A DNA stretch of 64,000 bases from NCBI GenBank assembly GCA_002682825.1, contig NOKP01000001.1:3847296-3911295 (forward strand). Direction: 5' to 3'. Shown piece by piece: positions 1 to 12,244 of this stretch. The DNA comes from Neonectria sp. B-13. Its lineage: Eukaryota > Ascomycota > Sordariomycetes > Hypocreales > Nectriaceae. The position numbers were made by a program, and so were the translations under genes. Every line of letters starts with the position of its first letter. Within the stretch, counting starts at the first letter, position 1. A model generated the notes under the pieces. It saw nothing but the letters and a program-made list of their open reading frames with translations. It ran no database searches and had not been told where the DNA came from.

Positions 1-1
1 G

Positions 2-367
2 TCGTATCGATGGGAGCCCTCTGTGGAGTTCCCAGGATACACCAGAACGCCAGAGCGCATCCGCCACCTCATCGATCGCTGCACTCGAGGCAGGCAAGCT
101 GGGATGAGCAGACTAATCGTGAGGGAGAGGAATCAACTTGTGCTCCGTGAACATGAGAACCGGGGTCTTTCGACAGCAGAGAATGTTCAGAAGACAGCGA
201 GGGGTTGGTGGTCGAGGGAGATTGCAGAGTCAGAGCAGTGGTTGAAAGAGAGGATGGAGGGCATGAAGCGGGGGAACTGGAAGGAGAATTACTATGACCG
301 GCCGACTCTCAAGGAGGTTCGAGATGAGCTGGAGGCGTTTCGAGATGAGGCTGGCCTTGACATTTGA
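2..367 (+). CDS. 3' end of an unrecognised protein gene (truncated by window edge)
   Basis: The reading frame is already open at base 2 and runs to a TGA at 365-367. About 121 C-terminal residues are visible, and the true start lies outside the window; the GTG at position 23 is only an internal valine codon. The visible part is highly charged and probably helical, rich in Arg and Glu (for example RWEPSVEFPGY near the edge and GWWSREIAESEQWLKERMEG later), with no membrane segment. I do not recognise the family. It is called as coding because the frame is open to the edge, the composition is amphipathic and protein-like, and it ends just before a non-coding stretch. A chance open frame cannot be fully excluded. 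Confidence 0.55.
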   Translation, partial: SYRWEPSVEFPGYTRTPERIRHLIDRCTRGRQAGMSRLIVRERNQLVLREHENRGLSTAENVQKTARGWWSREIAESEQWLKERMEGMKRGNWKENYYDRPTLKEVRDELEAFRDEAGLDI

Positions 368-676
368 GCGGCATCGTTGCGCGGGCAGTTATCGCAGACA
401 CGGGACACAGACGCGGGACACAGACACGCCGACATAAGCCTAAGACGACCCTAACTGAGCCTAAGTAGCAGGGGTCGTAACAAGAAGTATTTCATATGAT
501 GGCACGAGTCCGATTCTTGAAAGAAAATCTATTTGTTGTAATCTGGTTGTGAGGTATCTAAAGAGAGCATTCGCCTTAAGCCGGAAGGATATCAAACGGA
601 CATTCTGTGCCATCCCGGTGCCAATCCACTACGCCAAACGTGAAGAAACCAGCTTCAACGACTCGAACCGACTCCC
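368..676. other. Intergenic spacer with a short tandem repeat
   Basis: This is a convergent spacer between the partial gene and the SWIM gene, presumably holding both 3' ends. About 2.4 copies of a 13-nt unit (gacrcgggacaca) lie near 397-427. No coding or RNA gene is seen. Confidence 0.5.
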
Positions 677-2095
677 TTACTTCATCCTCTTGGACTTGCG
701 ATCTGTGCCTTGGCCCTGGACGGACCGCTTCATGCCAGATCTCCTGCTGGACGTCCTCAGCCTGTCAAGGAGGGCGCGAAAGCGAGCTGCGTAGGCAGCC
801 GGGGCGCCATGGACGCCGACCTGGTCGAGGATGTCCTCGAGCTTGTTTAGGAACTGGCTCGCAGCTTCAGGGAGCAGGTTCAGCACGCCGATGACGAAGT
901 CCTGGTCGCGGTCGCCGACGAGGCTCAGGTACAGGTTGCGGGCGCGGCGGTTGGCGCCTGGGTGTACGTCACGGTTGCGGGCGACGACGACGTCGAGGAT
1001 GTGCACGAGACTGCGGGCGGCGGAGATAGCCTCGGCGGGCTGGAGCGGGCGGTCGCGAGCATACAGCTCGTGCTTGATCAGGCGGACGGCACCAAGGATG
1101 TGGGCGGCGGCCCAGACGACGTCGCGGGGGGTCTCGCGGGAAGGGCTAGGGTTGTCCAGGGTCGTGGCGTAGGCGTCGAGGTCACGGAGGACGTGGTCGA
1201 CGCGCTGGGAGAGCTTGCGGAAGGGGTCGTTGATGGGATCCGTGGGGCGGCAGAGGGAGCGGAAGTAGTGGAAGAACTGGTGGTTATCGAGGAGCATGCG
1301 GAAGACGGTGCGGTCGAGGTCGTGGCGCTTGAAGACCTTCTTGCCGGCAGACGGCCGGGCGAAGATGTCCGGGCGGTAGTCCTCCGGGGATGCGCCGCAG
1401 ACCGAGGAGAGGAGCTCGCGGGCTTCCTCGGCGCGGTACGGGTCCAGCTCATTGTCGTACTCGGAGTCCGGAGTGACGACTTGGCAGTGGATTCCTTCGG
1501 CGAGCAGGTCGAGGTGGTGGCTGGCGATGTTCTGAAAGGGGTCCCCCATCTCCCTGGGGAAGCCGCGGTCGGTCATCTTCAGGGGCTTGGCGCCGTCCTG
1601 GTCATAAACGGTCTGTTTGACGACCTGGTCGAGCAGCCAGAGGAGGTGCTCGCAGGGCTCGTCGCTCTGACCACAGGAGCAGCTCAACTGCGAGGCGCCG
1701 TCTTCGGAGGCTCGGATGCGGATGGACCGGGTGACGAGCTCCGTCATTTGGAAAGCGTAGGTGTCGTTGATGAGGCGGCACTTCTGGAGGGCGATCCGGG
1801 GAGGTTCCCTGAAGGCATCGCGGACGGCGTTCTGAGTGGATTCCGGGAGATGGTCGATAAGATAAGCCAGTTTGGAGGGAGACCTGACGATGGCGGGAGA
1901 CTCGTCTTCGAACTCAGAGATATCTGAATCCGACTCCGACTCGGAGCTTGACTCGGAGCTTGACTCGTGCTCGAGATACTGGCTCGATCCCGCGGGACGA
2001 CTCTCAGCGCGGCTCTCAGCCCGAGTACTTGACCGGGTTTCTGGCGGCATGCTTCTGAGTGTCAACTTGCTAAACCGGGACACGGGCGGAGACAT
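677..2095 (-). CDS. SWIM-type zinc-finger protein, 472 aa
   Basis: This is an uninterrupted 472-residue frame starting at ATG 2095. Residues 20-65 are low-complexity with Arg/Ser and then acidic Ser/Glu/Asp runs, probably disordered. At residues 139-150 there is a CxC-x6-CxH signature (C139, C141, C148, H150), followed by a hydrophobic LLWLLDQ. This matches the SWIM zinc finger, a Zn-binding module known from MuDR-type transposases, MEKK1 and Sws1/Shu2 recombination factors. The rest is helical and predicted soluble, ending in a basic tail (KRS..KSKRMK) that could be a nuclear signal. No transposase catalytic region is visible, so it is not called a mobile element. The biological role is unknown. 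The first Met is followed by a second at residue 16, so the start is not certain. Confidence 0.8.
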   Translation of the reverse strand: MSPPVSRFSKLTLRSMPPETRSSTRAESRAESRPAGSSQYLEHESSSESSSESESDSDISEFEDESPAIVRSPSKLAYLIDHLPESTQNAVRDAFREPPRIALQKCRLINDTYAFQMTELVTRSIRIRASEDGASQLSCSCGQSDEPCEHLLWLLDQVVKQTVYDQDGAKPLKMTDRGFPREMGDPFQNIASHHLDLLAEGIHCQVVTPDSEYDNELDPYRAEEARELLSSVCGASPEDYRPDIFARPSAGKKVFKRHDLDRTVFRMLLDNHQFFHYFRSLCRPTDPINDPFRKLSQRVDHVLRDLDAYATTLDNPSPSRETPRDVVWAAAHILGAVRLIKHELYARDRPLQPAEAISAARSLVHILDVVVARNRDVHPGANRRARNLYLSLVGDRDQDFVIGVLNLLPEAASQFLNKLEDILDQVGVHGAPAAYAARFRALLDRLRTSSRRSGMKRSVQGQGTDRKSKRMK

Positions 2096-5000
2096 GAAGG
2101 GAAAGGCTGTGAAAGGCCAGTCAGTGAAGGAGATGAAGCTGAACGGGATGGATGATTCTGAACCAGGCGGACTCGTCTAGGGCTTTATAGAGGAATCACG
2201 ATAGGTACCTTAAAGTAGGTAAGGTAGGTAAGGTAGGTAAGGTATAGAGGTAGACAGGTACAGAAAGGACGGCCGTGGACCGCACATGCGGCCCACGATG
2301 GTTGGTGATGGGGGCATGAGGTCAGAGCTGGAGACGGGGGAAGGAGCATCATACGCGGGACCGCATTCGGGGGGTGGTCAATTGGACATGGGGCAAGGAA
2401 AGAAGCATGGGGCATGGATGATGGACTTCGGCTCTTGAGGCCCGGCTTTGCAACTAGAGACCACAAAAGCTGCGGGATGATGATAAAATGGCAAGTTTGA
2501 CGAGGCTTCTAGCCTGTGGCTGTGTGAAGGGAAGGGGGATGGTTGGAGATGCGGCCAGGCCATTTTTGGGTGGTGCATGGGGCCCCGATGTACCGTTGCG
2601 GGTTGTGCGAAGTGCGGGTGGAAGAAGTAAAAAGCGGCATTGATCAAGTCTGTTTAGGTGGCTGTTTCCCGTGTTGGCCCAGTATACAGTGAGTGGTTGC
2701 CGCATTGTGCCTACTGGTACTGAGATAGACTGATGGAGGGGGAGGGGGTGATGTGCTATGAACAGAGTCGTTACCAAGAAGCCAGCCGTCAGCTACCTAC
2801 CAAATGGAATGCCCAAGGTGCTCTACCTAGGTACCTAGTAGACTAGTAGAGTGTATTCGTATATAGTAGGGCCGTGCTCACTGTGTAAGGCTGACTGACT
2901 GACACACCTACCTACATGCGACTGACCACCGATAGGCGACTGACAAAACCGGCCGACCGACTGAACAATTCTTCCTTAGTCTAGCTAGCTGAAGACATTG
3001 GGGCAGTACCTATCCTGCGGCCACGCCCGGCGGCCCAAGTTCCCAGTTCACAGTTCACGATCCATACTTTCCAAATTGCCGCCCCAGCTTTTTGTCTTGC
3101 TTTCCCACGCCGAATGCAGGCTCGCAGTGGAAAACGCTCAGTGAAGACGCCAAAACCAGTTGGTTCACAGCGCCTCAGGTTGCGGCTCAGCCACAGCCCA
3201 GGCCTGGGAAAAGCTGCTCAGCCAGCATTGCCCACCCCCCTTCGGCGCCTGGACAGCCACTCACGAGCCCGCAACCGCCCGCCGAAGGGGGGTGGCCGCG
3301 TCTAATGCGACCGCCCCAAGGAATGGGGGCCGAGGATAGCTTGGGGGGGCTGCCCTTCTTGGGACAGAGCAGAGCAGAAAGGAGACTTGGGAGAGAGAGA
3401 GCAAATAATATGCGGCCAGCTTTGGCGGCCCGGCGAGGCATTCTCGCACCAGCAAGTCGAAAAGCTGCCGCGCAGAGGCAGACTCTGGTCGGGTGCGAGG
3501 CCCCATGTCCACTCACTTCTTTGGTTCTCTCAACGCCACGATGGACTTGCCAGCAAAGGACCGCAACGGGCACAAGCGCGGCAGTTGTCCGCTCTCACCT
3601 CTCCTCCGCATGTCGAGCAAATCAAGTGACCGATCTTGGACAAGAGAGATTCGCCGCTGTCGAGGAACCCTGAAAAGGTACTAGTTCAGCCTGTGCTGGC
3701 TTGCTTGCTCCGTCTTCCGTACTGTAAAGGTCTTGTTAGGGAAGCTGTTGAGGCTGTGCTGGCGAAACAGGTATCTATCTTCCCAAGTTCCAGAGAGATC
3801 AGCTTACAACATCGACTGAAGAGCCTTTCTCCAATGAACCCTCCTCACAGGCACGTACGCATGGAAAGTGATCTTGTAAACTTGGCAGCTTTCCCAACTT
3901 GCCGAGAGCCATGGACTTGCGGTTCCACACACACGCATTCTCTCACAATGGCGGAGCAAGTCAACGAACCAGACTGTCGGGACTACATACATATGCAACC
4001 CGGCAACTCCGGGGCAACCCATCTTACCCATACCATGAGCGTCCCTCTTTCACTCCAGCTGTGAAGTCATTCAGGCGGCTGCCTGAAGTTGCTATCCCTC
4101 CCTTGCTGCTTCAGTCTGCAGCTTGGGGTTTCGAGGAGCAAGAGTGGATGGATTTTTCAATCACCTCGTTTCTGCCTACGACTACACATGGGGACAAGTT
4201 CAAGGGGTGAGGCTGAGTTGGGCAATGCATGGTGTGAGAAACCGAGGATTGGTTATCGTGGACTCGTTGGTTGACTAGGTCATACTTCGGTTATCACCGT
4301 GGGAGTCATGAGAAGACTGCAGTGGGAGGCCACCCGTCATCAACGAAAGAAAGCACCTATTTCCATCTTAGCAAGTAGATAAACTCCTCCAGAACAACTA
4401 GTCTCGCGGGAATGGACTGCATGCATACGACAGCCACTTAACGTGCCTACCATTATTGGGGATCGTCGTTTACTACATCAGAACTTGAGGATGGTGGCGT
4501 GACAAGAGCATCAAAATTATATTGAACGGTTCGGCTCCTTGTGTGCGTTTGCGTCCACCATGATAGGTGAGATTTGAGTTACATAAGACGAAATAGAAAG
4601 AGAGATGAATAATAAAAAAACACAATGCCTTTACGTCACATATCTGTACGGCCTCGGAACCATCAAGCAGATTGCAACGATAAAAAGAGGAGTTCAGTCT
4701 TGTGGTCAGGCTTCGAAACGAAAAAAGCTATCCACAGTCAAAGACGTCATCAGGCCTATTATCCCCAGGCCAGGTCCCAAAAACAGTTGTCGTGACTGGT
4801 CGTATCGTCACTTGCTGAATCAACCTTAAATTTCCCAGTACACCATTCCAGAGCCGTCAAATGAACGAGGTTTGTGTGTCGGGCGAATCCGAGCCAAAAC
4901 CCAAGGATGACACGCGCGATTCCCAGCACGGTGGAGGCCCCAACAGTTACAATACAGGATACATCATGCGCATGTCTGGAGCGCGGGGCGCAATCCATCG

Positions 5001-5176
5001 ACGAATCGTACGGCCCGGTTGATGGCATGCCCCTTGGTGGTTGAGTTGGTCGGCACCCTGCCGTTTCGGAGGATCGTCTTCGGATCAGGCGAGGGAGATT
5101 TAGGAGAAGACGAAGACCGGCCTGCAGATGAAGAATGAGACTTCCTATGCAGGCTACCCACAGGCCGGTCGGATTG
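2096..5176. other. Gene-free interval (3.1 kb) with microrepeats
   Basis: This lies between the SWIM gene start and the p14 gene end. It holds the SWIM promoter/leader and several short repeats: 3.3 copies of a 9-nt unit GTAGGTAAG at 2215-2244 and scattered CCTACCTA/ACCTAGGTA words near 2820-2920. Open frames here (for example 3092-3673) have no recognisable domain, a composition like random GC-rich DNA, and no supporting splice context. I see no supportable gene. Confidence 0.5.
2215..2244. repeat. GTAGGTAAG tandem microrepeat
   Basis: About 3.3 copies of a 9-nt unit just upstream of the SWIM gene, in DNA rich in CCTA/TAGG words. Confidence 0.8.
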
Positions 5177-5877
5177 TCAATCGATACCGTGCTGTCTCTT
5201 GAGCTGAGCTAAAGATTCGCGGCGGGCCTCGAGGTCCTCTTTTGACTTGGCCATCTTGTCGGGCTGATGGTATAGAACTGCAGTGGTTTGTTAGTGAGGG
5301 TTCAGGCCGGGCGAAGGCATGCACGGTTGTGGAGGAGTGACGCACCGACGAGGTAGCGGTTCTGAAAGTTGAAACCGTTGAGCTTGTCGCAAGCTTGCTT
5401 CGCATCCATTACGTCTTCATAGACAACGAAGGCCGTGCCTTTGGTGTTATTCGCAATGCCCTGACGGACTTGGCTGTAGAGAAATGGTCAGTATGTTATC
5501 GTGGACCAGACCGACCCGGCGAGGCTGTCGTCGTCGGGGTGTTGGATGGAGCCATACCGAATTGGGCCGAATTTTCCAAATAGGTCGAACAACTCCTCCG
5601 GAGTGACGTTGTAGCTAAATCGGCAACGGTCAGTCAACGATGGCGAATTCGATGTCGTTCTGGGCATACCTCAAGTTCTTGACGAACAGAGCTCTACAGT
5701 AAAAGGTCAGCGACATTCCGATAATAGGATCTGGGAATCTGGGGTCTCGGGAGATGTTGTTCGGGTGCTGATGGCGAATGGGGCATGGGGCGTTCATGTC
5801 GGCGGAGAACGCGCGCGCGGTCGCAAGACGACTTACCGATTGACTTCTGGGGCTAATTTACCGCCGCGACTACTCAT
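5177..5877 (-). CDS. SF3b complex p14 subunit (SF3B6/SF3B14-like branch-site protein), 116 aa, 5 exons
   Basis: RRM protein of the SF3b part of U2 snRNP; p14 contacts the branch-point adenosine and SF3B1 in the nucleus. Reading 5' to 3' on the minus strand, I place the exons at 5877-5837, 5693-5670, 5614-5558, 5473-5346 and 5277-5177, summing to 351 nt (117 codons including TGA). Donors are GTAAGT, GTATGC, GTATGG and GTGCGT, and every acceptor ends in AG; phases agree throughout. The spliced protein begins [14 protein letters not shown]. It carries RNP2 (LFVKNL), then [14 protein letters not shown] and RNP1 (KGTAFVVYE), and ends QLKRQHGID, all characteristic of p14. The length is close to the human 125 aa. 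Because the exons are tiny, no long ORF marks it. A CACGTG lies 150 bp upstream (6027-6032). Confidence 0.93.
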
Positions 5878-7301
5878 CTCTTGGATGATGCTGATGACGA
5901 TGATCGGGATTTGGTAGGGAAGGGGGGAAGGGCGCTGGAGGGATAGCGAAGGATGGGATGAGTGCGGGAGCGGAGGCGACGAGGCGAAGACTGGGTGAAG
6001 GAACGAGTCGGGGCGATCGAGAATTCCACGTGACCTTGTGGACTGGGGATGTGGTCCGACCAGGTGAGAGGAGGATGCGGCTAGATGAAATGGGGCGTTG
6101 GCGTGATTGGAAGGGGGTGGAAAAAGCGGCTCTGGAGGTGGCCGGTGTCACCGAGGATGCTTGGATGCCTTAGGTTCGCGTTTGAGTGATGTACCGCGCT
6201 CGGGTACTTAGGAAGATAGACCGACGAGAATGGGCGAGGTGAGGCGAGAGGTGAAAGAATTAATGGATTGATGGGCTGAGGTTTATTGCTATTGCAGACA
6301 GACACTGCACTTTGTTTGCCCTGCTCTGGGAGGTTTTGTTCACACTGTACAAAGTAGTAGGGGTTGCGCATCACGCGACCAGATCAGGTGCGCCAGGTGC
6401 TTCCCACCGCACGTTGCACAGGAAGGCAGCTGCGTGAAGGGGTCCAACAAGGCCACAACATCAGTACCTGGGGGTTCCCTCCTACTACTACGGACTACGG
6501 ATTCGGCGGAGAGGTGAGGTACACGGTGAGCAACAGCCCTGCACTGCTCGGTCATGACTGGCTGAAGCCCCATCTAACGGCACTTTGATTGCCGAACTTC
6601 AAGCCCCTCGCAGCTGAGCTTGCAGGACACGTGTGTGTGTGGCCACAGTCCAGTCCACAGTCCAGCCCGAGTTGGGCGCTGCTGCCGACCGCCCAAGGAT
6701 GCCACCAACGGCATGCTACGACGTATTTCGTACAGTGGATCGCTAGCCTTCGTGGGACACAGTCCTTCTCGCTTTCCAACGGCATCACGAATTCTGCTCG
6801 AGAGCAACTGGACTGTATTCTACTCTACCTCAAACAGGTGTTGTGAAGACACAAACTTCCATAGCCAATAGTTTGACCTCTATCTGCAGACCAGTAAAAT
6901 CATATGCATGCCCTGTTTGATTCGTCATGTCTCGCTCTGTCCGCTGAACTATTTGGTTGCTGTGGCTGGGCAACCCATTCCCTCTCCACATTGACTTCAC
7001 CAATGCGCCGTGCCAAACTAGAATCACTGCCAGCCATCACCAAAACTGTTCTCCCATAATCCTCCAACCTTCTTGCCACATATGTACACTTCTATTTCCA
7101 CCAGGATCTAACTCGTCGCGTGCCTAGTCCCCGAGTTCAAGACATCTCATCCCCTTTTGTTTGTTTGTTTGCTTTCACTTCGCCTCCACCGACCTGTTCT
7201 GTGCCAAGGCCTGTTCGCGAACCGCTGTTCTCGCTGCGATGCCCCCTCATTGATTTCCGCTCGTCGGCAACAGTATCAGGCAGCACCGTCAAGCAGTCAA
7301 G
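5878..7301. other. Divergent intergenic region between p14 and the MBD4-like gene
   Basis: This 1.4-kb region contains both promoters. A CACGTG palindrome (6027-6032, context TCCACGTGACC) is 150 bp upstream of the p14 start. The last 200 bp before 7302 are pyrimidine-rich, typical of a fungal leader. The small ORFs inside have no recognisable content. Confidence 0.45.
6027..6032. promoter_or_regulatory. CACGTG E-box upstream of the p14 gene
   Basis: Perfect palindrome with a GTCACGTGG context on the minus strand, 150 bp before the p14 start; resembles a Cbf1-type site. Activity is not shown. Confidence 0.4.
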
Positions 7302-8879
7302 ATGACCGAATGCAGCGGGCCTCGCCTCGGCCATGATATCCTCTACGTGTTCGATGTAAAGCAAGACTCCCGAGACTTCCTCGCCGACGTCATCGAGTCT
7401 TTCGGGGCGCCCACGGAAACCGAACGGCTTCTCCGACAGAGCTTGGCGGCCGGCGCCGAGGACTGGCAGAACCTTATCGACTGCGCCAGGTCAATTCGGT
7501 GGCTACGGGGCAACGACGAGCAAAGTCTAGACGGCCAAGATGTTCTCGCCTACGTGTGGCAGATCTTCAATGGCGTTGATATGTCATCTTCTCTCACAGG
7601 GCCTTGGGAGCAGACAGACCGTCTCATTGCTCAGGCAAAGGCCCTGGAGCGAGATCCAGAGATTCGGCCACCGCTACTGTCAACTACTCCAGTCGAGAAG
7701 AGTAGCGGGGATAGTTTGGCCGCCTCGTCCCAGCAACGTCCGAAGTCGAAGGGACGTGTAACAGCATCCCACTACTGGTTGAATCAACCTCAAGAACAAC
7801 GCCCGAGAGAAAGCGGCAAGTGGGACAGCGGAACTCAATCGCAATCAACCCGGTTTTTATCTTCTGCTCCTTTTGCGTCCCAGGTGTGCAGTCGTGGCAG
7901 GTTCCCAATATTGCCCGAGCGAGCGAGTGCCACTCCTGTGCATAGTGAAGACTACAGCCAAAGTGCTTCTGCAGAAACCTGGGTTCTTCCTGATGTTGCT
8001 AATGTTGCTGTGAAGCGGATGAGCACAGTCTCTCCCTACTTCTCATCATCAACATCAACGGCGCAGAGGAGCAAATCCCCAGTCAAGCAGAGAGCACCTC
8101 CCGGCACGGTCGCCACAGTCCCTTTCGCTCCCCTCACGTCGCCGAAATTCGGCATTATTCAGGAGGAGTTTGCCCACGATCCGTTTTGGTTGCTAATCGC
8201 GGTCACGTTCCTCATCAAGACAACTGGGAAGCTGGCCATACCCACCTTCTACAGGGTCAAGGAGCGCTTCCCATCACCCGAACACGTGGTCGATCCTGCC
8301 AACGCGGAAGAGCTTGTTGGCATGATCCGCCATCTTGGGCTCTCCGTGGTTCGTGTTGCATTCATGCAAAAGTACGCGCGAGGTTTCTTAGCCAACCCAC
8401 CGAAGGCTGGTGTGAGGTACAAAGTAAAAAATTATGACTGTCGAGACGTTGATCCTCTGCCAAGGGTGCCGGACAACAACCTCGCTGTCACCGAGTTGAG
8501 CCCATCACATCCAGAGGGAGACATGGAGGACCGAGAGGCATGGGAGATTGGGCATCTTACCAAGGGCAAGTACGCAATTGACAGCTGGCGCATCTTCTGC
8601 CGCGACCAGCTGCTAGGCCGGGCAGAGGACTGGAACGGCAAAGGCCGGGAGCCTGAGTTCCAGCCCGAATGGATGAGGGTGATGCCCGCGGACAAGGAGC
8701 TTCGAGCGTACCTGCGCTGGATGTGGATGCGTGAAGGCTGGGAGTGGTCACCATTCACGGCAGAGCGCACCGTGTTACGAGAGGAGATGCTAAGGGCTGT
8801 CAACGAAGGAAGGGTTGAGTACGACGAGACGGGCGGGTTGAGGATTATAGAGGCGAGTGGTGAGGACAGTGCAGGATGA
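7302..8879 (+). CDS. MBD4-like DNA glycosylase (HhH-GPD superfamily), 525 aa
   Basis: Nuclear base-excision repair enzyme. Relatives of MBD4 remove T or U mispaired with G, the products of 5-methylcytosine or cytosine deamination. It is a single open frame from ATG 7302. The first ~285 residues are poorly conserved with a Ser-rich linker and a VSPYF motif at 243-247. The glycosylase domain starts at about residue 285 (IQEEFAHDPFWLLIAVTFL, then TTGKLAIPTF) and runs to about 480. The helix-hairpin region is followed by GKYAIDSWRIFC, where D427 aligns with the catalytic Asp of MBD4 (GKYGNDSYRIF-type motif). No [4Fe-4S] Cys cluster and no methyl-CpG-binding domain are visible; the latter is normal for fungal members. 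The substrate is inferred from family. An insert at ~370-412 between conserved blocks could be an unspliced in-frame intron or lineage-specific sequence. Confidence 0.88.
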   Translation: MTECSGPRLGHDILYVFDVKQDSRDFLADVIESFGAPTETERLLRQSLAAGAEDWQNLIDCARSIRWLRGNDEQSLDGQDVLAYVWQIFNGVDMSSSLTGPWEQTDRLIAQAKALERDPEIRPPLLSTTPVEKSSGDSLAASSQQRPKSKGRVTASHYWLNQPQEQRPRESGKWDSGTQSQSTRFLSSAPFASQVCSRGRFPILPERASATPVHSEDYSQSASAETWVLPDVANVAVKRMSTVSPYFSSSTSTAQRSKSPVKQRAPPGTVATVPFAPLTSPKFGIIQEEFAHDPFWLLIAVTFLIKTTGKLAIPTFYRVKERFPSPEHVVDPANAEELVGMIRHLGLSVVRVAFMQKYARGFLANPPKAGVRYKVKNYDCRDVDPLPRVPDNNLAVTELSPSHPEGDMEDREAWEIGHLTKGKYAIDSWRIFCRDQLLGRAEDWNGKGREPEFQPEWMRVMPADKELRAYLRWMWMREGWEWSPFTAERTVLREEMLRAVNEGRVEYDETGGLRIIEASGEDSAG

Positions 8880-10306
8880 ACAGAAGACGTCGTGTCCGGG
8901 ATGTCAATCCACTGCACCCGGCTCTTAGGTAGGGCCTGGCTTCGGGACGTGTCGACATACAAACAAACAAAACCCCGTATACCACCATAGCACAGAGGTA
9001 TCAAAGTAATGAGCGAGTGCTTGTTCGCAGAGAAACCAAGCTCGGATTCTGTCGTATCTGAGTGCCGCCTACTTGGGTAGGTAATTGCAACGTAATGCAC
9101 TTTCGGACCACCTCAGCACTGTTTACCTCGTATTCCGGCCTCATTGGAACTGCGCAATCTTCACGTGAATGAGATCAGCAATTCCCTACCACGATCCCCC
9201 GGATTGGGCCACTCCTCATGTATCCCGGAGCCTCTCAAGACCCAAGTGTCGATTGACCTGTTTTCTTAAGCACCTACCTATCTTGGGTATTTACAAACCA
9301 CGGAGAGCTCGAGTTACTATCCCTGCCACAAGAAGTGGAGAAGCATAGGCCTCGAGAAACCGAGTGTGTGCTCGCACTTCGTACCAAAGGCCTAGCACGA
9401 ATTAGACTATGGCTGAACCAAGACCGAGTCAAAAAGGGAAAGACATTGCGCGCCGAGAGATGGAATGCATCATCTGTACCCAGACAACAAGAAGTGCCTC
9501 GACAACCAGCTAGGCCCGGTCCACGATTGGCCCGGCCAACACACTGGCGGCATTCTGTCCAGGCCATGTCCGGACTCCCGTCCCCGTTCTCCGTATCCGT
9601 CGTTGCCGTCCCCGTCAAGCGCAAATGCGGACTAGCAGATATCGGGAAGGGGGCAAAGATAGAAGAGAGCTCCCGCAAAGTGACGCTGTGATCGCGGCAC
9701 ACGCCACCCAGATCGCGCCCGGCAGGAAAAGCTTCTGGTGTCTTGGCTGCCAACAACCCTGCAGGTACCCCCGGCCAGCGAGGTACCTCTGCGGCCGCGG
9801 GCGTGCTGCGCTGCGTCGCAGGTCGCGATGGGTGCCCCGGTACTGGTTTTTATTCAGGGCGGCCCAAAAAGTGGGCACTCGACATGCATTCATCACGGGA
9901 TCTCGAAAGGACACCGTTGTACGATTCCTCTCTTTCTGAGGTCATCATCTCCAATTGAACCCGCAAAGGACAGCTTACCTCGACCCCTCTATTCTCCCTT
10001 GATCCCCTTCCTCTCTTTTGTCGTCCGTCTTTGTATTCCTCGTCTAGTTTCACGTCCGCGGCGCCGCACTCCAGCTCCGGACCCAGCTCCCAGGATCCTT
10101 GCTAGCTGTTTAGAAGCTTGCCTGCTCGGACTCGCCTTCTTCCGTCGCCCCCATTCAATCGCCCTCCTTGAATAGCATCTTCTCTCCTCCTCGCCCTTCT
10201 CTCCCTCCTCGTCCTACTACTCCTTCAATACCGCCTCTCATCACCGCAGTCGCAGCAGCGTTCGGTCGTCAGCAGGTCTGCACGCAATCCACACGAGTCT
10301 CGAGCC
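8880..10306. other. Intergenic region upstream of the Erv29 gene
   Basis: Contains the MBD4-like 3' end and the Erv29 promoter. The segment 9960-10306 is strongly CT-rich, as expected for a long 5' leader. A TCACGTGA palindrome lies at 9161-9168, more than 1.1 kb from the next start. No additional gene is seen. Confidence 0.45.
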
Positions 10307-11401
<1,095 letters not shown>

Positions 11402-12244
11402 GTCCGGAAGGACGCACAGAGCCAACAATATCAACAACAGATTGGGCGCCGAGGTGTCCGGCGTTGGCAAGGCAATTTCTATTTATCTTGGGAAGGTCAT
11501 GAAAAAGTTTCCTAGGTCGCCGCCGTCGGCGACGTTTAGGAAAGGCGGAGGAGCACCATGTTTTCTCTCATGTGGGTGGTCATAGAAAATCCATGTTTGG
11601 TAGCAAGCAAGACGAGAGATCAATGAAAGTATTTAAGGCGACTTGCCGGTGTCTTCTAGGAAGACAGTATTTTCGCGTCAAACAAACCAGGGGCTTACTA
11701 GTGCAAGTCTTTCATCGAGTCGTCGAGGTGTTGTAGGATGAAAGAGAGGGATCTTGAATATAGCATCACGTGACGGTGATGGTTTCAGCAACCTACTTAC
11801 TTAGGTAGTCTCGCAGCGGAAGAGAAGAGGAGAATTGCCACTTGATTTTCTACTGAACCGAGAAAGCGCAAGCGTAAGCGTACCTGACTAATGCTTGTTC
11901 GTATTCCGGTGACCAATTAACCTACCTCTCTAGTTGCACCATGGGCGCGAGCCTGGAACTTGAACGGGGTCTTCGACTAACGCGGTAGGTGTTAGACGGA
12001 TCAACCCACACACTCAAAACCCCCCCAGCTACTATGGAGTAGGCAATCCCCCACCTACACTCAACATTGAAACGGCATCACATTCAGCAGGGACCGGATC
12101 TTTTTCGTTCTTTTTTATTTTGTTTTTCACGCTCCGCTCGTGCTGTTGTCTGCAAGCGGTCCAGGGTCTTCGGATACTGTTTCTCTCTACCCAGTGGTAA
12201 GAGAGGCTCACACCGCCGGACCAGATAGATCCCACTCCGTCACC
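11402..12244. other. Intergenic region between Erv29 and the HeLo gene
   Basis: This holds the Erv29 3' end and HeLo promoter. It contains an ATCACGTGA E-box (11765-11773), about 470 bp upstream of the HeLo start. No other gene is seen. Confidence 0.45.

Noticed and set aside
962..1927. 321-codon ORF on the plus strand
   Set aside because: Antisense shadow of the SWIM gene; repetitive Val/Gly/Glu/Ala composition, no domain.
677..2095. SWIM gene as a Mutator-like transposase
   Set aside because: No DDE catalytic region or terminal inverted repeats seen; the finger alone is not enough.
3092..3673. 193-codon plus-strand ORF
   Set aside because: Low-quality composition, overlapping ORFs in all frames, no recognisable family.
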